Shown: in pieces, positions 31,369 to 40,811 of the stretch
How the letters are laid out: each line of letters begins with the position of its first letter
How positions within the stretch are numbered: the first letter of the stretch is position 1
Assembly: GCA_009785325.1 (NCBI GenBank)
Contig: WQWN01000002.1
Coordinates: 62,001 to 126,000 of the forward strand
From: Candidatus Saccharimonadota bacterium
GTDB lineage: Bacteria; Patescibacteriota; Saccharimonadia; Saccharimonadales; Saccharimonadaceae
Reading direction: 5' to 3'
DNA: 64,000 nt
Notes under the pieces: model-generated
What the model was told of the DNA's origin: nothing
What the model saw: the letters and a program-made list of their open reading frames with translations, nothing else
The model's database searches: none
Position numbers and translations under genes: made by a program

Positions 31369-32289
31369 ATGTTTAAGAAAAAAACAGGAAATAGTGGTGC
31401 GGCTAGAAGGCGCGTATTGGTGGATACATCGACATTGATCGATGGGAGGATTTTAGCAGTGGCGAAGTCGGGGTTTGTTGGTGACGAATTGGTGATCTCG
31501 CGAAGCGTGCTTGGTGAATTACAGATGTTGGCTGATAGTGGTAATAGTGAGAAGCGTACGAGAGCGAGGTTCGGACTGGATGTAATCAGGGAACTACAAG
31601 AACTTAAGGGAGTGGTTGTGACAATTCTGTCAGACGAACGCGAAGCTACTGAAGGTGTAGATGCAAGGCTGATGGATCTAGCGCGACGACAGCGAATGCT
31701 GATTATGACAAACGACTTCAATATGAATAAAGTAGCGACAGTAGAAGGAATTAAAGTGTTGAATATTAATGATTTAGCGCAAGGGCTAAGATCTACGTAT
31801 CTGCCTGGAGATAAGTTAGTGCTGGAGTTGATACAAAAAGGCAGTGAAGGTGGGCAGACGGTGGGATATCTAACAGATGGTACGATGGTGGTCGTGGAAA
31901 ATTCTGCGAACAGCCTAGGGAAGAAAGTAGAAGTGGAGTTTATCCGGTATCTACAGACAAGCGCTGGAAAGATGATGTTTGCGAAACTGGCTAGTGTAGT
32001 GAAAGAAGTGAAGGATGAAGAGAAAAAAATAGAGCCGAAGCAAGTACAAGGCGTGAGGCGTAGTGGTTTGGTGCGAGATGTGAAGCGTAGGGATAGGAAT
32101 TCGAAAAAGGAAGCGCAAAAGAATGCACGGGGACTAAGGAAAGATCGTGAGCTGGGGCGACGTGCGAAGACGCTAGGTGTGAAAAGTAAGAAAGCTGCGA
32201 AGACTGGACGAGCGGCACTAGTGAGTGGTAAAAAGCGACCAACGAGTGCGAGTAAAGAAGATGAACTGATGAAGTTAGTGAATCAATAA
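31369..32289 (+). CDS. PIN-TRAM domain protein (YacL-like)
   Basis: 306 residues. The PIN nuclease-fold domain (about 15-130) starts VLVDTSTLIDGRI, with a conserved Glu in VLGELQML and acidic pair in DARLMDLARRQ and MTNDFNMNKVA. A TRAM RNA-binding domain follows (about 140-205; GDKLVLELIQKG then GYLTDGTMVVVEN). The last 90 residues are a lysine/arginine-rich disordered tail. Firmicute relatives such as YacL also have membrane helices, which are absent here. It is likely an RNA-binding nuclease. AAAGGAAAAT precedes the ATG at 31369; the ATG at 31342 lacks a ribosome site. Confidence 0.88.
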   Translation: MFKKKTGNSGAARRRVLVDTSTLIDGRILAVAKSGFVGDELVISRSVLGELQMLADSGNSEKRTRARFGLDVIRELQELKGVVVTILSDEREATEGVDARLMDLARRQRMLIMTNDFNMNKVATVEGIKVLNINDLAQGLRSTYLPGDKLVLELIQKGSEGGQTVGYLTDGTMVVVENSANSLGKKVEVEFIRYLQTSAGKMMFAKLASVVKEVKDEEKKIEPKQVQGVRRSGLVRDVKRRDRNSKKEAQKNARGLRKDRELGRRAKTLGVKSKKAAKTGRAALVSGKKRPTSASKEDELMKLVNQ

Positions 32290-32309
32290 ATCAGTTGTAG
32301 CTGTAGTAA

Positions 32310-32338
32310 AAAACTCCTCGCGGAATGCGGGGAGTTTT
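32310..32338. terminator. Bidirectional terminator
   Basis: AAAACTCCTCGC and GCGGGGAGTTTT pair around GGAAT. There is a T-run on both strands, so it serves the PIN-TRAM gene (+) and the PBP gene (-). Confidence 0.8.
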
Positions 32339-32353
32339 AGTTTAGCTTGTCGA

Positions 32354-35062
32354 CTATAGAGTGCCAGATATAGAAGTAGTACTTTCGTGACCGAGGCTAT
32401 CGGTGAGACGGACAGTGATAGTGTAAGAGTCGCCAGAGGTGAGACCATGTACGAAAGTGAGAGTAGTGGTGCCGAAAGTACCCGTGCCAATAACAGTGCC
32501 GTTAAGAGTGACCGTATAGTTGCGAAGAGGTCGATGTGAGGCTCCTGGTGAAGCGGCGACTACAACAAAGGAGCTATTGATACTGATGGAAGCTGATGGT
32601 GCAGCAGTGTCTCCGCAGATATGAATGTCTTCATATTCGTCTGGGTACCAGCCGTCGGCGACAAAGCGTTCTTCGTTGGTGACAGGGTCTATGAATCGCA
32701 TAACTTCCACTTCGACACGAGCAGAGTCTGGAGTACACTCGGTAGCTTTACGACGAGAAATAGAGTCGAAAACCATAGAGATACGAGAGACACCTGTGTT
32801 GTTTTGGTTCATCCATGACGGCCATAGATCGGTAACACCACCAAGACTGATATGCTGGATGCCTTCTGGGCGGGGAATTTGCTGACCTTGATACCAGCGT
32901 CCTGAAGGGCCGAGGATGCGATGATGTACATGTTCCATAAAGTAGGCGGTAACACCAGCGACCACAGCATGCCCGTCGCGAGTGAGTGGGCCACCGTCGT
33001 GGACTCCTGCCCAAACACCGGAAGAGATTGTAGCGGAGTAAGTCATCATCCAAGAATCTTTTGCTTGGCCACGTCCATTATCTGTAGTACCTGTTTTTGT
33101 AGCTGTCCATACACCGGGTATAGTAAAGCCTTCTGGGTTTGCGAACATACGCGATCGGGCGGCACGGTCGGCGAGGATATCAGTAACTAGGAATGCTGCT
33201 TGGGGGTTGATGACCTGAACTCCGGGAGTGTCTTCCCAAGCTTTAAGAACTTCGCCATCGCTATTAGTAACTTCGAGAACGAAAGCCTGAGGCTTGTAAA
33301 CGCCGTTGCGAGCTAAAGATGCATAGGCATTTGTGAGGTCGGCAGGAGTGACAGCACAGCCGCCGCCGATAGCCATGGCGAGACCCGGATGAGGGTTGTC
33401 CATACAGTATGAGTGGGCGCCAAGTTCGCGAGCAATACGGAGGGATTCATCAATACCGACAATATAGGTGGCGAGTACGGCTGGGCGATTTAGTGACATG
33501 GCGAGTGAGTTACGGATACTGATATCACCGAAAGTCTGACGAGTAGCATTTTGGACGGTACATGGAGCGGGAGCGCCACGACAATAGATATGGTCAATGT
33601 TTTCGTCACGAAGATTGGATCCTGGGCCGAAGTTTATGCCCTGGCGTTGTTCGAAGAGACCAGCGTAGCCGACGATTGATTTAATTGCGGAGCCTGGCTC
33701 AAGGGGCGACGTAGCGGCATTGTTGGCGCCGAAACCTGGACGATGAAAGTCGACAGAGCCAACCATACTAAGAACCTGACCTGTGTCGTTATCAATGGAA
33801 ACGTGAGCGATATTGTCGGCACCAATAATATGTAGGCGATGTGAACCGTGGTAGACGGCGGCTTGGGCGATATACTGGACTCCCCAGTCGAGGGTAGTAT
33901 ATATAGTAAGACCTCCTTGGCGAATAGTGCGAATACCGAACTCTTCTTCGAGCTGGCGGCGTACTTCTAGGACGAAATGAGGGGCTTTAACTCCTTCAAA
34001 TTGATCTGACTCTGGGCGGATAGTGTCGAGAATAGGATAAGCTTTTGCTTCTTCGGCTTCATCGCGGGTAATAAAGCCAGCAATAACCATATCATCGAGA
34101 ACGCGATGTTGGCGAGCAATGAGGAGATGGTTGTTCGGGACGTTATATGGGTCTAGTACGGCAGGATTATTAGGAATAGCAGCGAGGAGAGCAGCTTGAG
34201 GGAGGTTGAGTTCGCTAGCTGAAATACCGAAATAAGTACGAGCAGCCGATTCGACGCCGTTGCGACGACCACCGAAAGGAGATTCGTTAAGGTAGAGTGT
34301 GAGAATTTGTTCTTTACTATACATACGTTCAATTTCGATGGCGAGTATGATCTCGCGAATTTTACGTAAGTATCCCTCAAAACCACCACGATGATGAGCC
34401 TCATCATACATAAAGACCTGTTTAACTAATTGCTGGGTGAGCGTGGAGCCGCCTTGGACGTCTTCAGACTGGAGGTTGTTTAGAAATGCGCGAACCAGAG
34501 CCATAGGGCTGACGCCGCGATGGTTGAAAAAGTCGCGGTCTTCGACAGCAATAATGGCTTGACGCATGACTTCAGCGATTTCGTCATGTTCGACGACAAT
34601 GCGATAGTTACCGATACCGCGGTCTTCCCAGAGTAAGATGCCATTTCTGTCGTAATAGCGGCTGACGGTAGTTTGGACGCGACGAGCGAGTTGTCCGGGG
34701 CTGATAGCGTCTAGCTCACGTCGGAAATAAGCAAAGAGGGCGAAAACGCCGATAGCGATAACGAGAATGGTGACACCTGTGATCTTTAGCATCATGAAGA
34801 AGCCGCGTTTAGAGAACCAGTAGCCCCAGAAGCGTTTCGGATGGAGGCGATAGAGGGCGCGGAGGAATGGGTTTTTGGGGAGACTAGCTAGGTATTCGGC
34901 GCGTTTTCTAGCTTCTTGGTCTTTTTTTGTTTTACGTTTGTGGGCGAGATTAGAATAGAGGCTGAGATTGTTTTTTGAACGACGCGGAGTAGTAGGCGCC
35001 GGGCGCTTTTGAGCGGCTTTTTTACGTGCTTTGATGACGTTTGATAGCTTTTTCTTGACCAC
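32354..35062 (-). CDS. Bifunctional penicillin-binding protein 1A
   Basis: 902-residue class A PBP that polymerises and cross-links peptidoglycan. A long basic cytoplasmic N-terminus (about 1-85) is followed by one transmembrane helix (ITGVTILVIAIGVFALFAYF). The glycosyltransferase domain has VEDRDFFNHRGVSP and QGGSTLTQQLVKQ. The transpeptidase has the active-site SxxK in EPGSAIKSI, SLN in AMSLNRP, and KTGT in ATKTGTTDNG. A C-terminal fibronectin-III-like domain follows (about 815-902). The GTG start at 35062 has GCGAGGAAA upstream; a minus-strand TG-C-TATACT box is near 35095-35103. Convergent with the PIN-TRAM gene through a shared terminator. Confidence 0.93.
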   Translation of the reverse strand: MVKKKLSNVIKARKKAAQKRPAPTTPRRSKNNLSLYSNLAHKRKTKKDQEARKRAEYLASLPKNPFLRALYRLHPKRFWGYWFSKRGFFMMLKITGVTILVIAIGVFALFAYFRRELDAISPGQLARRVQTTVSRYYDRNGILLWEDRGIGNYRIVVEHDEIAEVMRQAIIAVEDRDFFNHRGVSPMALVRAFLNNLQSEDVQGGSTLTQQLVKQVFMYDEAHHRGGFEGYLRKIREIILAIEIERMYSKEQILTLYLNESPFGGRRNGVESAARTYFGISASELNLPQAALLAAIPNNPAVLDPYNVPNNHLLIARQHRVLDDMVIAGFITRDEAEEAKAYPILDTIRPESDQFEGVKAPHFVLEVRRQLEEEFGIRTIRQGGLTIYTTLDWGVQYIAQAAVYHGSHRLHIIGADNIAHVSIDNDTGQVLSMVGSVDFHRPGFGANNAATSPLEPGSAIKSIVGYAGLFEQRQGINFGPGSNLRDENIDHIYCRGAPAPCTVQNATRQTFGDISIRNSLAMSLNRPAVLATYIVGIDESLRIARELGAHSYCMDNPHPGLAMAIGGGCAVTPADLTNAYASLARNGVYKPQAFVLEVTNSDGEVLKAWEDTPGVQVINPQAAFLVTDILADRAARSRMFANPEGFTIPGVWTATKTGTTDNGRGQAKDSWMMTYSATISSGVWAGVHDGGPLTRDGHAVVAGVTAYFMEHVHHRILGPSGRWYQGQQIPRPEGIQHISLGGVTDLWPSWMNQNNTGVSRISMVFDSISRRKATECTPDSARVEVEVMRFIDPVTNEERFVADGWYPDEYEDIHICGDTAAPSASISINSSFVVVAASPGASHRPLRNYTVTLNGTVIGTGTFGTTTLTFVHGLTSGDSYTITVRLTDSLGHESTTSISGTL

Positions 35063-35133
35063 TTTTTGAAATTTCCTCGCAGGTTATTTGCTCCTCAGTA
35101 TAGCACAAAAACGTGCTTGTGTTTGTAAAAAAC

Positions 35134-35163
35134 TTGGATTTCGAAGTGAAAACGGGGTATACT
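35134..35163 (+). promoter_or_regulatory. tyrS promoter
   Basis: TTGGAT (35134-35139), 18-base spacer, TATACT (35158-35163). The leader of about 22 nt carries AGGAG before the ATG. Confidence 0.65.
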
Positions 35164-35192
35164 AAATAGATAAAACGTAACAGGAGAACATC

Positions 35193-36407
35193 ATGAAGTT
35201 GTCTGAGGAATTGGTGTGGCGCGGATTTAAGGCGCAGAACACTTTTACCGATATATCAGAATTAGACAAGGGCGCGAGAAAGTTCTATCTTGGGGCGGAT
35301 CCTAGTGCGGATTCGCTGACGATTGGGAATTTGGCGGCGTTGATGATGGTTTATTGTTTTGTGAGGCATGGGTATGAGCCGTTTATGCTGGTGGGGGGAG
35401 CGACGGGGCAGATTGGGGATCCGAAGGATAATGAGGAGCGACAACTGAAGGCGCTGGAGGAGGTGGAATATAATAAGGGGAAGATTGCGGAGCAGTTTAG
35501 ACGAATAATTCGGGCGGATTTCACGCTGGTGGATAATTATGATTGGTTTAAAGATATTGGGTATTTGGAATTTCTCAGGCTGGTCGGGAAACAGTTTTCA
35601 ATGACGCAGTTACTGGATCGAGAATTTGTGAAAGCGAGGATTGGCGAAGGCAAGAGCGGAGTGAGTTATGCAGAGTTTAGTTATTCATTAATTCAAGGAT
35701 ATGATTTTCTGCATCTGTACCGTGAATATGGAGTAGATCTGCAGCTTTGTGGGGCGGATCAATATGGAAACTGTGTGTCGGGAGTACATCTAATTAAGCG
35801 GCTTGGGGATGAAGGGGCGCGAGCGGATGTGTGGAGTACGCCGCTGGTGATCGATAAGGTTTCGGGGAGGAAATTTGGGAAGAGTGAGGGGAATGCGATT
35901 TGGTTGGCGGAGGAGAAGACGAGTGTATTTGATTTTTATCAGTTCTGGGTCGGACTGGCGGATGAGGGGATTGATTATTATATGAAGATTTATACACTAC
36001 TGGGGCGAGAGGAGTTAGAGGCGGTGATAGCGGAACATATGAAAGATCCGAGTAAGCGAGTGGCGCAGAAGACGTTGGCGTATGAAGTGACGAAAGTGGT
36101 GCATGGCGAGGAGAAGGCGGAGATGGCACGGAAGATTACTGAAGTACTATTTGGTGGTGGGGATGTTTCGGAGTTGGGTGGAGCGGAGTTGGAGCTGTTA
36201 GCAGAGAGTTTACCTGTGGTGAAAAGCGGGCAAATGGTGACAGATGTTTTAGTTGAGTCTGGAGAGGTGAAGAGTAAGGGTGAGGCGCGGAGGTTGATTT
36301 CTGGTGGGGCGATTGAAGTGAATAACGAAAAGATCACCGACGATATGGAGCTTACGGGTGTGAGTCTGGTAAAGAAGGGTAAGAATAAATTCGTGCTAGT
36401 GAGGTAG
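35193..36407 (+). CDS. tyrS: Tyrosyl-tRNA synthetase
   Basis: 404-residue class I synthetase charging tRNA-Tyr. The N-terminal catalytic fold has YLGADPSADSLTIGNL, where the HIGH signature reads T-I-G-N; the second change (H to N) is common in TyrRS but the first (H to T) is unusual. The tyrosine-binding QGYDFLHLYREYGVDLQLCGADQ-type region is intact (LCGADQYGN). KMSKS reads KFGKSEGN. The C-terminal S4 RNA-binding domain (about 340-404; LVESGEVKSKGEARRLISGG) is present. Family length is normal. AGGAG lies eight bases before the ATG. Confidence 0.94.
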   Translation: MKLSEELVWRGFKAQNTFTDISELDKGARKFYLGADPSADSLTIGNLAALMMVYCFVRHGYEPFMLVGGATGQIGDPKDNEERQLKALEEVEYNKGKIAEQFRRIIRADFTLVDNYDWFKDIGYLEFLRLVGKQFSMTQLLDREFVKARIGEGKSGVSYAEFSYSLIQGYDFLHLYREYGVDLQLCGADQYGNCVSGVHLIKRLGDEGARADVWSTPLVIDKVSGRKFGKSEGNAIWLAEEKTSVFDFYQFWVGLADEGIDYYMKIYTLLGREELEAVIAEHMKDPSKRVAQKTLAYEVTKVVHGEEKAEMARKITEVLFGGGDVSELGGAELELLAESLPVVKSGQMVTDVLVESGEVKSKGEARRLISGGAIEVNNEKITDDMELTGVSLVKKGKNKFVLVR

Positions 36408-36499
36408 CGCAAAAAGAGTGGATGTGGTGTGCGTGGGGTTCTGGCGGGAATTTAGTCGAGTTGTAAGTGTCGTAGTGGTAGTGCTTGCGGCGATGTTTG

Positions 36500-36508
36500 T
36501 GGTAAAAT
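36500..36508 (+). promoter_or_regulatory. Extended -10 promoter
   Basis: TG-G-TAAAAT (36500-36508). A ~17-nt leader with GGAGG (36522-36526) leads to the ATG at 36532. Confidence 0.6.
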
Positions 36509-36531
36509 GGAGACACGAAATGGAGGTAAGT

Positions 36532-37311
36532 ATGAAAAAAGTTTTGGCGTTTGATGTGGATGAGACTCTGAATGTTTCTAAGATGCCTATCACGGAGGAG
36601 ATGGCGAAGATTTTAGGGACACTAATAGAGCATTATGAAGTTTGTCCGATTTCGGGGCAGAAATATGAGCAGTTTTTAGTGCAATTAGTGGAACCGATGA
36701 AAAAAGTGGGGGTGAGTGATGAGGCACTTGCGAGATTTCATATGTTTGTGGCACAAGGGACGCAATATTACAGATTTGAAGGTGGTGAGCCGAAGCTGGT
36801 TTATAATGAGGCGTTATCTAGCGAGCAGGCTGAGGAGATTTCGGTGGCACTAGAGAAGGCGGCTCGTGAAATGGGGTACTGGGAGGAGGATAAGTTGATG
36901 GAGGGTGACGAGATAATCGAGAACCGAGAGAGTATGATGGCGTTTTCGGCGCTGGGTCAAAAGGCGAGTGTAGATGCGAAAAAAGCTTGGGATCCAGACA
37001 TGAAGAAAAGAAATGCGATGGCGAAGAGGGCGAAAGAATTGGCGCCTGCGTATGAATTTGAGGTGGGAGGGACGACGACGATTAATGCGTTTATACCTGG
37101 GATGAATAAGGTGTTTGGGATGACGCGCATGATGGAGTATTTGGAAGTGGAAAAAGATGAGATTCTGTATTTTGGAGATATGACACAGCCAGGAGGGAAT
37201 GACTTCCCGGTCGTAGAGATGGGTGTGGATACGATTACTGTGCATGGATGGCGAGATACAGCGTATGCGATTAGGGGGATTTTGGGGCTTAAGGGAGTGA
37301 TTGTAGAGTAG
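36532..37311 (+). CDS. HAD-IIB family phosphatase / phosphomannomutase-like
   Basis: 259 residues. Motif I is VLAFDVDETLNVS, with the nucleophile Asp and the second Asp. Motif II Ser-Gly is CPISGQKYEQF, the cap region carries EVGGTTTINAFIPGMNKV, and motif IV is LYFGDMTQPGGNDFPVVEMG. The arrangement is that of the HAD-IIB group that includes eukaryotic-type phosphomannomutase and sucrose-phosphate phosphatase. Start 36532 is decided by GGAGG five bases upstream; longer in-frame starts (36418) lie before the promoter. The next gene, recG, begins four bases after its stop, so the two may be co-transcribed. Substrate not determined. Confidence 0.8.
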   Translation: MKKVLAFDVDETLNVSKMPITEEMAKILGTLIEHYEVCPISGQKYEQFLVQLVEPMKKVGVSDEALARFHMFVAQGTQYYRFEGGEPKLVYNEALSSEQAEEISVALEKAAREMGYWEEDKLMEGDEIIENRESMMAFSALGQKASVDAKKAWDPDMKKRNAMAKRAKELAPAYEFEVGGTTTINAFIPGMNKVFGMTRMMEYLEVEKDEILYFGDMTQPGGNDFPVVEMGVDTITVHGWRDTAYAIRGILGLKGVIVE

Positions 37312-37315
37312 ATAA

Positions 37316-39349
37316 GTGAACCTAGACTCGTCGATTACTAGTGTAAAAGGCGTGGGAGAGAAGACGGCGGAATTGTTTGCGCGTGTGGGGGTGAGGACGG
37401 TGCGGGATCTGCTGTATTATTTTCCGCGAGCGTATGAGGATTTCTCGCGGGCGGGCGCGATTAGCGATATAAAACCGGGGCGGATAGTTGTAAAAGCGCG
37501 GGTGGAGAATTTGAAACTAAGTCGGAGGAGGTGTGGGTTAACGATCGTGGAGGCGAGCTTGGTGGATGGGTCGGGTGCTTGTCGGGCAATTTGGTTTAAT
37601 CAGCCGTATCGGATGACGGCGTTTAAGGAGGGGGTGGAGTATTATTTCGCTGGGGAGTTCGATATGGGAGCTGGGAGGTATTCGTTAACTAATCCGAGCG
37701 TGGAAGAGGCTAGCGAAGTAGTTGAAGGTGGAGTGAAGATACAGGCGATCTATCGGGCGATTGGGAAGCTGAAATCAAGGGATATTGGGAGGGTTATGGG
37801 GAAGGTGCGGGCTGTATGTGGAGATATGAGGGAATTGCTACCTGAAGGAGTGGTGGGGGGTTTGATGCGGAGGGGCGAGGCGGTTTATCAGATGCATTTC
37901 GGTGAAGCGGAGGAGGAGATGACGAGGGCGAGAGAGCGACTAGGGTTTGATGAGTTGTTTGCTCTGGTGCTTGCGGGAAAACTGAATAAGATCGAGAATC
38001 AGAAACTGAAGGCGATGAGTGTGAAATTTGATGCGGAGAGGGTGCGAGAGTTTGTGAAGGGTTTGCCGTACGAGTTGACGGGGGCGCAGAGGCGGAGTGC
38101 TTGGGAGATCGTGCAGGATTTGGAGCGGACGGTTCCGATGAATCGGTTGTTGCAAGGGGATGTGGGGAGCGGGAAGACGGTGGTGGCGGGGCTGGCTTGT
38201 TACTCGGCGGTGCTAGCTGGTGGGCAAGTGGCGGTGATGGCTCCGACGGAGATTTTGGCGGGACAACATGCGGAGACATTGGAGAAGATGTTGGGTGGGC
38301 ATGGGGTAAAGGTGGGGTTATTGACGGGTAAAAGTCGGAATCGGAAGGAATTGGTGGGGAAGATTACGGATGGGGATGTGGATGTAGTGGTGGGGACGCA
38401 CGCTTTAATCTCGGAGGGGGTGGAGTATCGGAATTTAGTTTTGGCAGTGATTGATGAACAACATCGTTTTGGGGTGAAGCAGAGGCAGAAATTGATGGAA
38501 AAGGCGGCGGATGGAGCTGCACCGCACTTGTTAGCGATGACGGCGACACCGATTCCGAGGTCGCTTCAGTTGACGCTTTTTGGGGAGCTGGATGTGAGTG
38601 TGTTGGATGAAATGCCGAAAGGGCGAGTGGAAATTAAGACGGAGATTGTGTCACCAAATAGTGTGGAGCAGCTATGGGAGAAGGTGCGAGTGGAGCTGGA
38701 GGCGGGGAGGCAGATTTATTATGTATGTAGTCAGATCGAGGAGAGTGAAGATTTGGATAGTCGAGGGGATGTGCGGGCGGTGAAGAAAGAATTTGATAAG
38801 ATGCGGAAGGTCTTTACAGGGTATGAGGTGGGGTTACTGCACGGCAAGATGACGAGTGAAGAGAAGGATGTGGTGATGGAGGATTTTGTGAGTGGAAAGG
38901 TGAAGGTGTTGGTGGCGACGACAGTAGTGGAAGTGGGGGTGAATGTGCCGAATGCGACAGTGATGGTGGTGCGAGATGCGGACAGGTTTGGGCTGAGTCA
39001 ACTACACCAATTGAGAGGGCGTGTGGGGCGTGGGAGTTTTCAGAGTTATTGTTATTTGGTGACGAGTACGAGTGTAAAACCGACGCGGAGATTGAGGGAG
39101 ATTGAGAAGAGTACAGATGGTTTTTATCTAGCGCAAAAAGACTTGGAGATACGAGGACCGGGGGAAATTTATGGGGCGGCGCAGCATGGAGAATTGGATT
39201 TGAAGATTGCGAAAGTTGATGATATGGCGCTAGTACGGAAGGCGACGCGGGCCGCAGATGAGTTTTTGAAAAGCGGTGGAGATTTGTTAAACTATGAGGA
39301 GTTGGCTGGAATTGTGCGACGATATCAGAGGCTGACGACACTGAACTAG
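37316..39349 (+). CDS. recG: ATP-dependent DNA helicase RecG
   Basis: 677-residue helicase that regresses stalled forks and processes Holliday junctions. The N-terminal wedge/OB domain begins ITSVKGVGEKTAELFARVG and includes VRDLLYYFPRAYED. Superfamily 2 motifs follow: Walker A GDVGSGKTVVAG, motif Ib APTEILAGQH, DEQHRFG (DEAD-like box), TATPIPRSLQL, VCSQIEES, then LHGKM, VGVNVPNATVMVV and QLRGRVGRG. Length fits RecG. A GTG start four bases after the previous stop; translation probably depends on read-through from the HAD gene. Confidence 0.95.
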   Translation: MNLDSSITSVKGVGEKTAELFARVGVRTVRDLLYYFPRAYEDFSRAGAISDIKPGRIVVKARVENLKLSRRRCGLTIVEASLVDGSGACRAIWFNQPYRMTAFKEGVEYYFAGEFDMGAGRYSLTNPSVEEASEVVEGGVKIQAIYRAIGKLKSRDIGRVMGKVRAVCGDMRELLPEGVVGGLMRRGEAVYQMHFGEAEEEMTRARERLGFDELFALVLAGKLNKIENQKLKAMSVKFDAERVREFVKGLPYELTGAQRRSAWEIVQDLERTVPMNRLLQGDVGSGKTVVAGLACYSAVLAGGQVAVMAPTEILAGQHAETLEKMLGGHGVKVGLLTGKSRNRKELVGKITDGDVDVVVGTHALISEGVEYRNLVLAVIDEQHRFGVKQRQKLMEKAADGAAPHLLAMTATPIPRSLQLTLFGELDVSVLDEMPKGRVEIKTEIVSPNSVEQLWEKVRVELEAGRQIYYVCSQIEESEDLDSRGDVRAVKKEFDKMRKVFTGYEVGLLHGKMTSEEKDVVMEDFVSGKVKVLVATTVVEVGVNVPNATVMVVRDADRFGLSQLHQLRGRVGRGSFQSYCYLVTSTSVKPTRRLREIEKSTDGFYLAQKDLEIRGPGEIYGAAQHGELDLKIAKVDDMALVRKATRAADEFLKSGGDLLNYEELAGIVRRYQRLTTLN

Positions 39350-39360
39350 GAAAGACAAAA

Positions 39361-40182
39361 ATGTACGCAACGACAACGATAATTAAGCACTCGAAAAAGT
39401 CTGGTAGGATTTTCGGGGTGCATCAGCGAGTGAATAAGCTGGCACATGGGCAGTTTTTAAAGCTAGAGGGTAGGCGAGCGAAGTTTCCGACGATCAAGGA
39501 AGTGCAGTATTTTGAGGGGACGAATGGACCTGATGGACTGAAGCGGAAGAGTCCTGACCAAGATGGTACGGATGCTTTTTTGGAGCCTGACAATGATGAT
39601 GGGCGATTGATTAAGCAGATTATGAATCATCATCATAATCTAGTGGTTGCGCTACGGAAGGGAGATATGGTGAAGGCGAGTTTTAGTGCGGCGTGGATGG
39701 CGCATGATGTGGTGGATGGGCTAACACCTGCGCATCATTATCCGTATGTGGGTAAGAAAAAAGAGATGCGGGATGGGCGGGATTTTTTGAAGATTTTTGG
39801 GATAAAGACGCAAGGACTGATGCCTGGGGATAACTTGTTTGAAGTTTTGAAAAATAACTGGCTGTATTTGGGACCGGACGGGATGTTTACGGAACATGCG
39901 CTGTTTGAGTTTGGGGTGGCGATGGTGACGGCGCCGACGCGAGATGGGGTGCTGAGGCGGATGCCGACAAAGGAAGAGGTGGTAGATTTGAGGAAGGTTG
40001 GATTTCAAGAGATGTATTATCGGTCGGTGAGAAAGGTGTACGAGATGGGGATGTATACGAAGTTTCTGGAACAAGGATGGACGACGGAGCTGGCGCTAGA
40101 GACGAAAAAAGTGCTGATACCTGAGGCGGTGAAATGTGTGACGATGGCGTGGATGAGTGCATACGAAAAGGTGAGTAAGTGA
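39361..40182 (+). CDS. Conserved hypothetical, possible zinc-binding helical protein
   Basis: 273 residues, no confident family. His-rich elements stand out: NHHHNLV (about 89-95) and AWMAHDVVDGLTPAHHYPY (19 residues, about 116-134). The latter resembles the H-x-x-x-D-x-x-x-P-x-H motif of zinc-dependent phospholipase C / S1-P1 nuclease-like helical proteins, so a metal centre is plausible but unproven. No signal peptide is present. It sits between recG and rsmD; its stop overlaps the rsmD start (GTGA), and AGGAAAG precedes the ATG, indicating one operon. Confidence 0.65.
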   Translation: MYATTTIIKHSKKSGRIFGVHQRVNKLAHGQFLKLEGRRAKFPTIKEVQYFEGTNGPDGLKRKSPDQDGTDAFLEPDNDDGRLIKQIMNHHHNLVVALRKGDMVKASFSAAWMAHDVVDGLTPAHHYPYVGKKKEMRDGRDFLKIFGIKTQGLMPGDNLFEVLKNNWLYLGPDGMFTEHALFEFGVAMVTAPTRDGVLRRMPTKEEVVDLRKVGFQEMYYRSVRKVYEMGMYTKFLEQGWTTELALETKKVLIPEAVKCVTMAWMSAYEKVSK

Positions 40183-40730
40183 AGACGGTGAGGTTGATTT
40201 CGGGGAGGTTTGGGGGGCGGATAATCCGAAGTCCGGGGTCGCACAGGACACACCCAATGAGCGAGCGAGCGCGAGCGGCGATATTTAATATGATTTTCCG
40301 GGAAGTGGTCGGGGCAAAAGTGCTGGATGCTTTTGCGGGGACGGGTGCGCTTGGGTTAGAGGCGCTGAGTCGGGGGGCGGAGAGTGTAGTTTTTGTGGAG
40401 CGAGACGCGAAGGCAGTGAAGATTTTAAAGGAGAATGTAGAGTTGCTGGGTGTGGGAGATGAAGTGAAGGTGGTGGGGAGTGGGTTGGGGAGTTGGTTGG
40501 CGGGGGTTTTGAGTGAGGAGGAAGAGTTTGATGTGGTGTTTTCGGATCCGCCATACATCGAGCCGCAGTGGAATTTAGTGATTAAGTTGAGTGGAGCGGT
40601 GAGAATTGGTGGGTTGTTTATTATTTCGCGGACGAAAGCGGAGGAGGTTTTGAAGCTGAAAGGCTTTGAGGTTTTGAGCTCGCGGGAGTATGCGGAGGCG
40701 GGAGTGGATATTTACGAGAGAGTGTTTTAG
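40179..40730 (+). CDS. rsmD: 16S rRNA (guanine966-N2)-methyltransferase
   Basis: 183-residue Rossmann methylase modifying 16S rRNA. The N-terminal ISGRFGGRIIRSP and TRP-like THPMSERARAAIFNM are typical of RsmD. SAM-binding motif I is VLDAFAGTGALGLEALSRG, and the catalytic motif IV is VVFSDPPYIEP (DPPY, amino-methylating). Length matches the family. The GTG start overlaps the upstream stop by four bases, so translation is coupled. A hairpin follows at 40747-40769. Confidence 0.93.
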   Translation: MKTVRLISGRFGGRIIRSPGSHRTHPMSERARAAIFNMIFREVVGAKVLDAFAGTGALGLEALSRGAESVVFVERDAKAVKILKENVELLGVGDEVKVVGSGLGSWLAGVLSEEEEFDVVFSDPPYIEPQWNLVIKLSGAVRIGGLFIISRTKAEEVLKLKGFEVLSSREYAEAGVDIYERVF

Positions 40731-40746
40731 TCGAATAAAGGGAAAA

Positions 40747-40770
40747 CCCCGCCGATATTGATGGCGGGGT
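40747..40770. terminator. Hairpin between rsmD and the small minus-strand gene
   Basis: CCCCGCC (40747-40753) pairs with GGCGGGG (40763-40769). The better T-run is on the minus strand (complement of 40743-40746), ending the small basic-protein transcript. Confidence 0.7.
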
Positions 40771-40811
40771 TGCTACTGTTGGAAGGTGCGATTAAGGTAC
40801 TGGAGGGTGAG

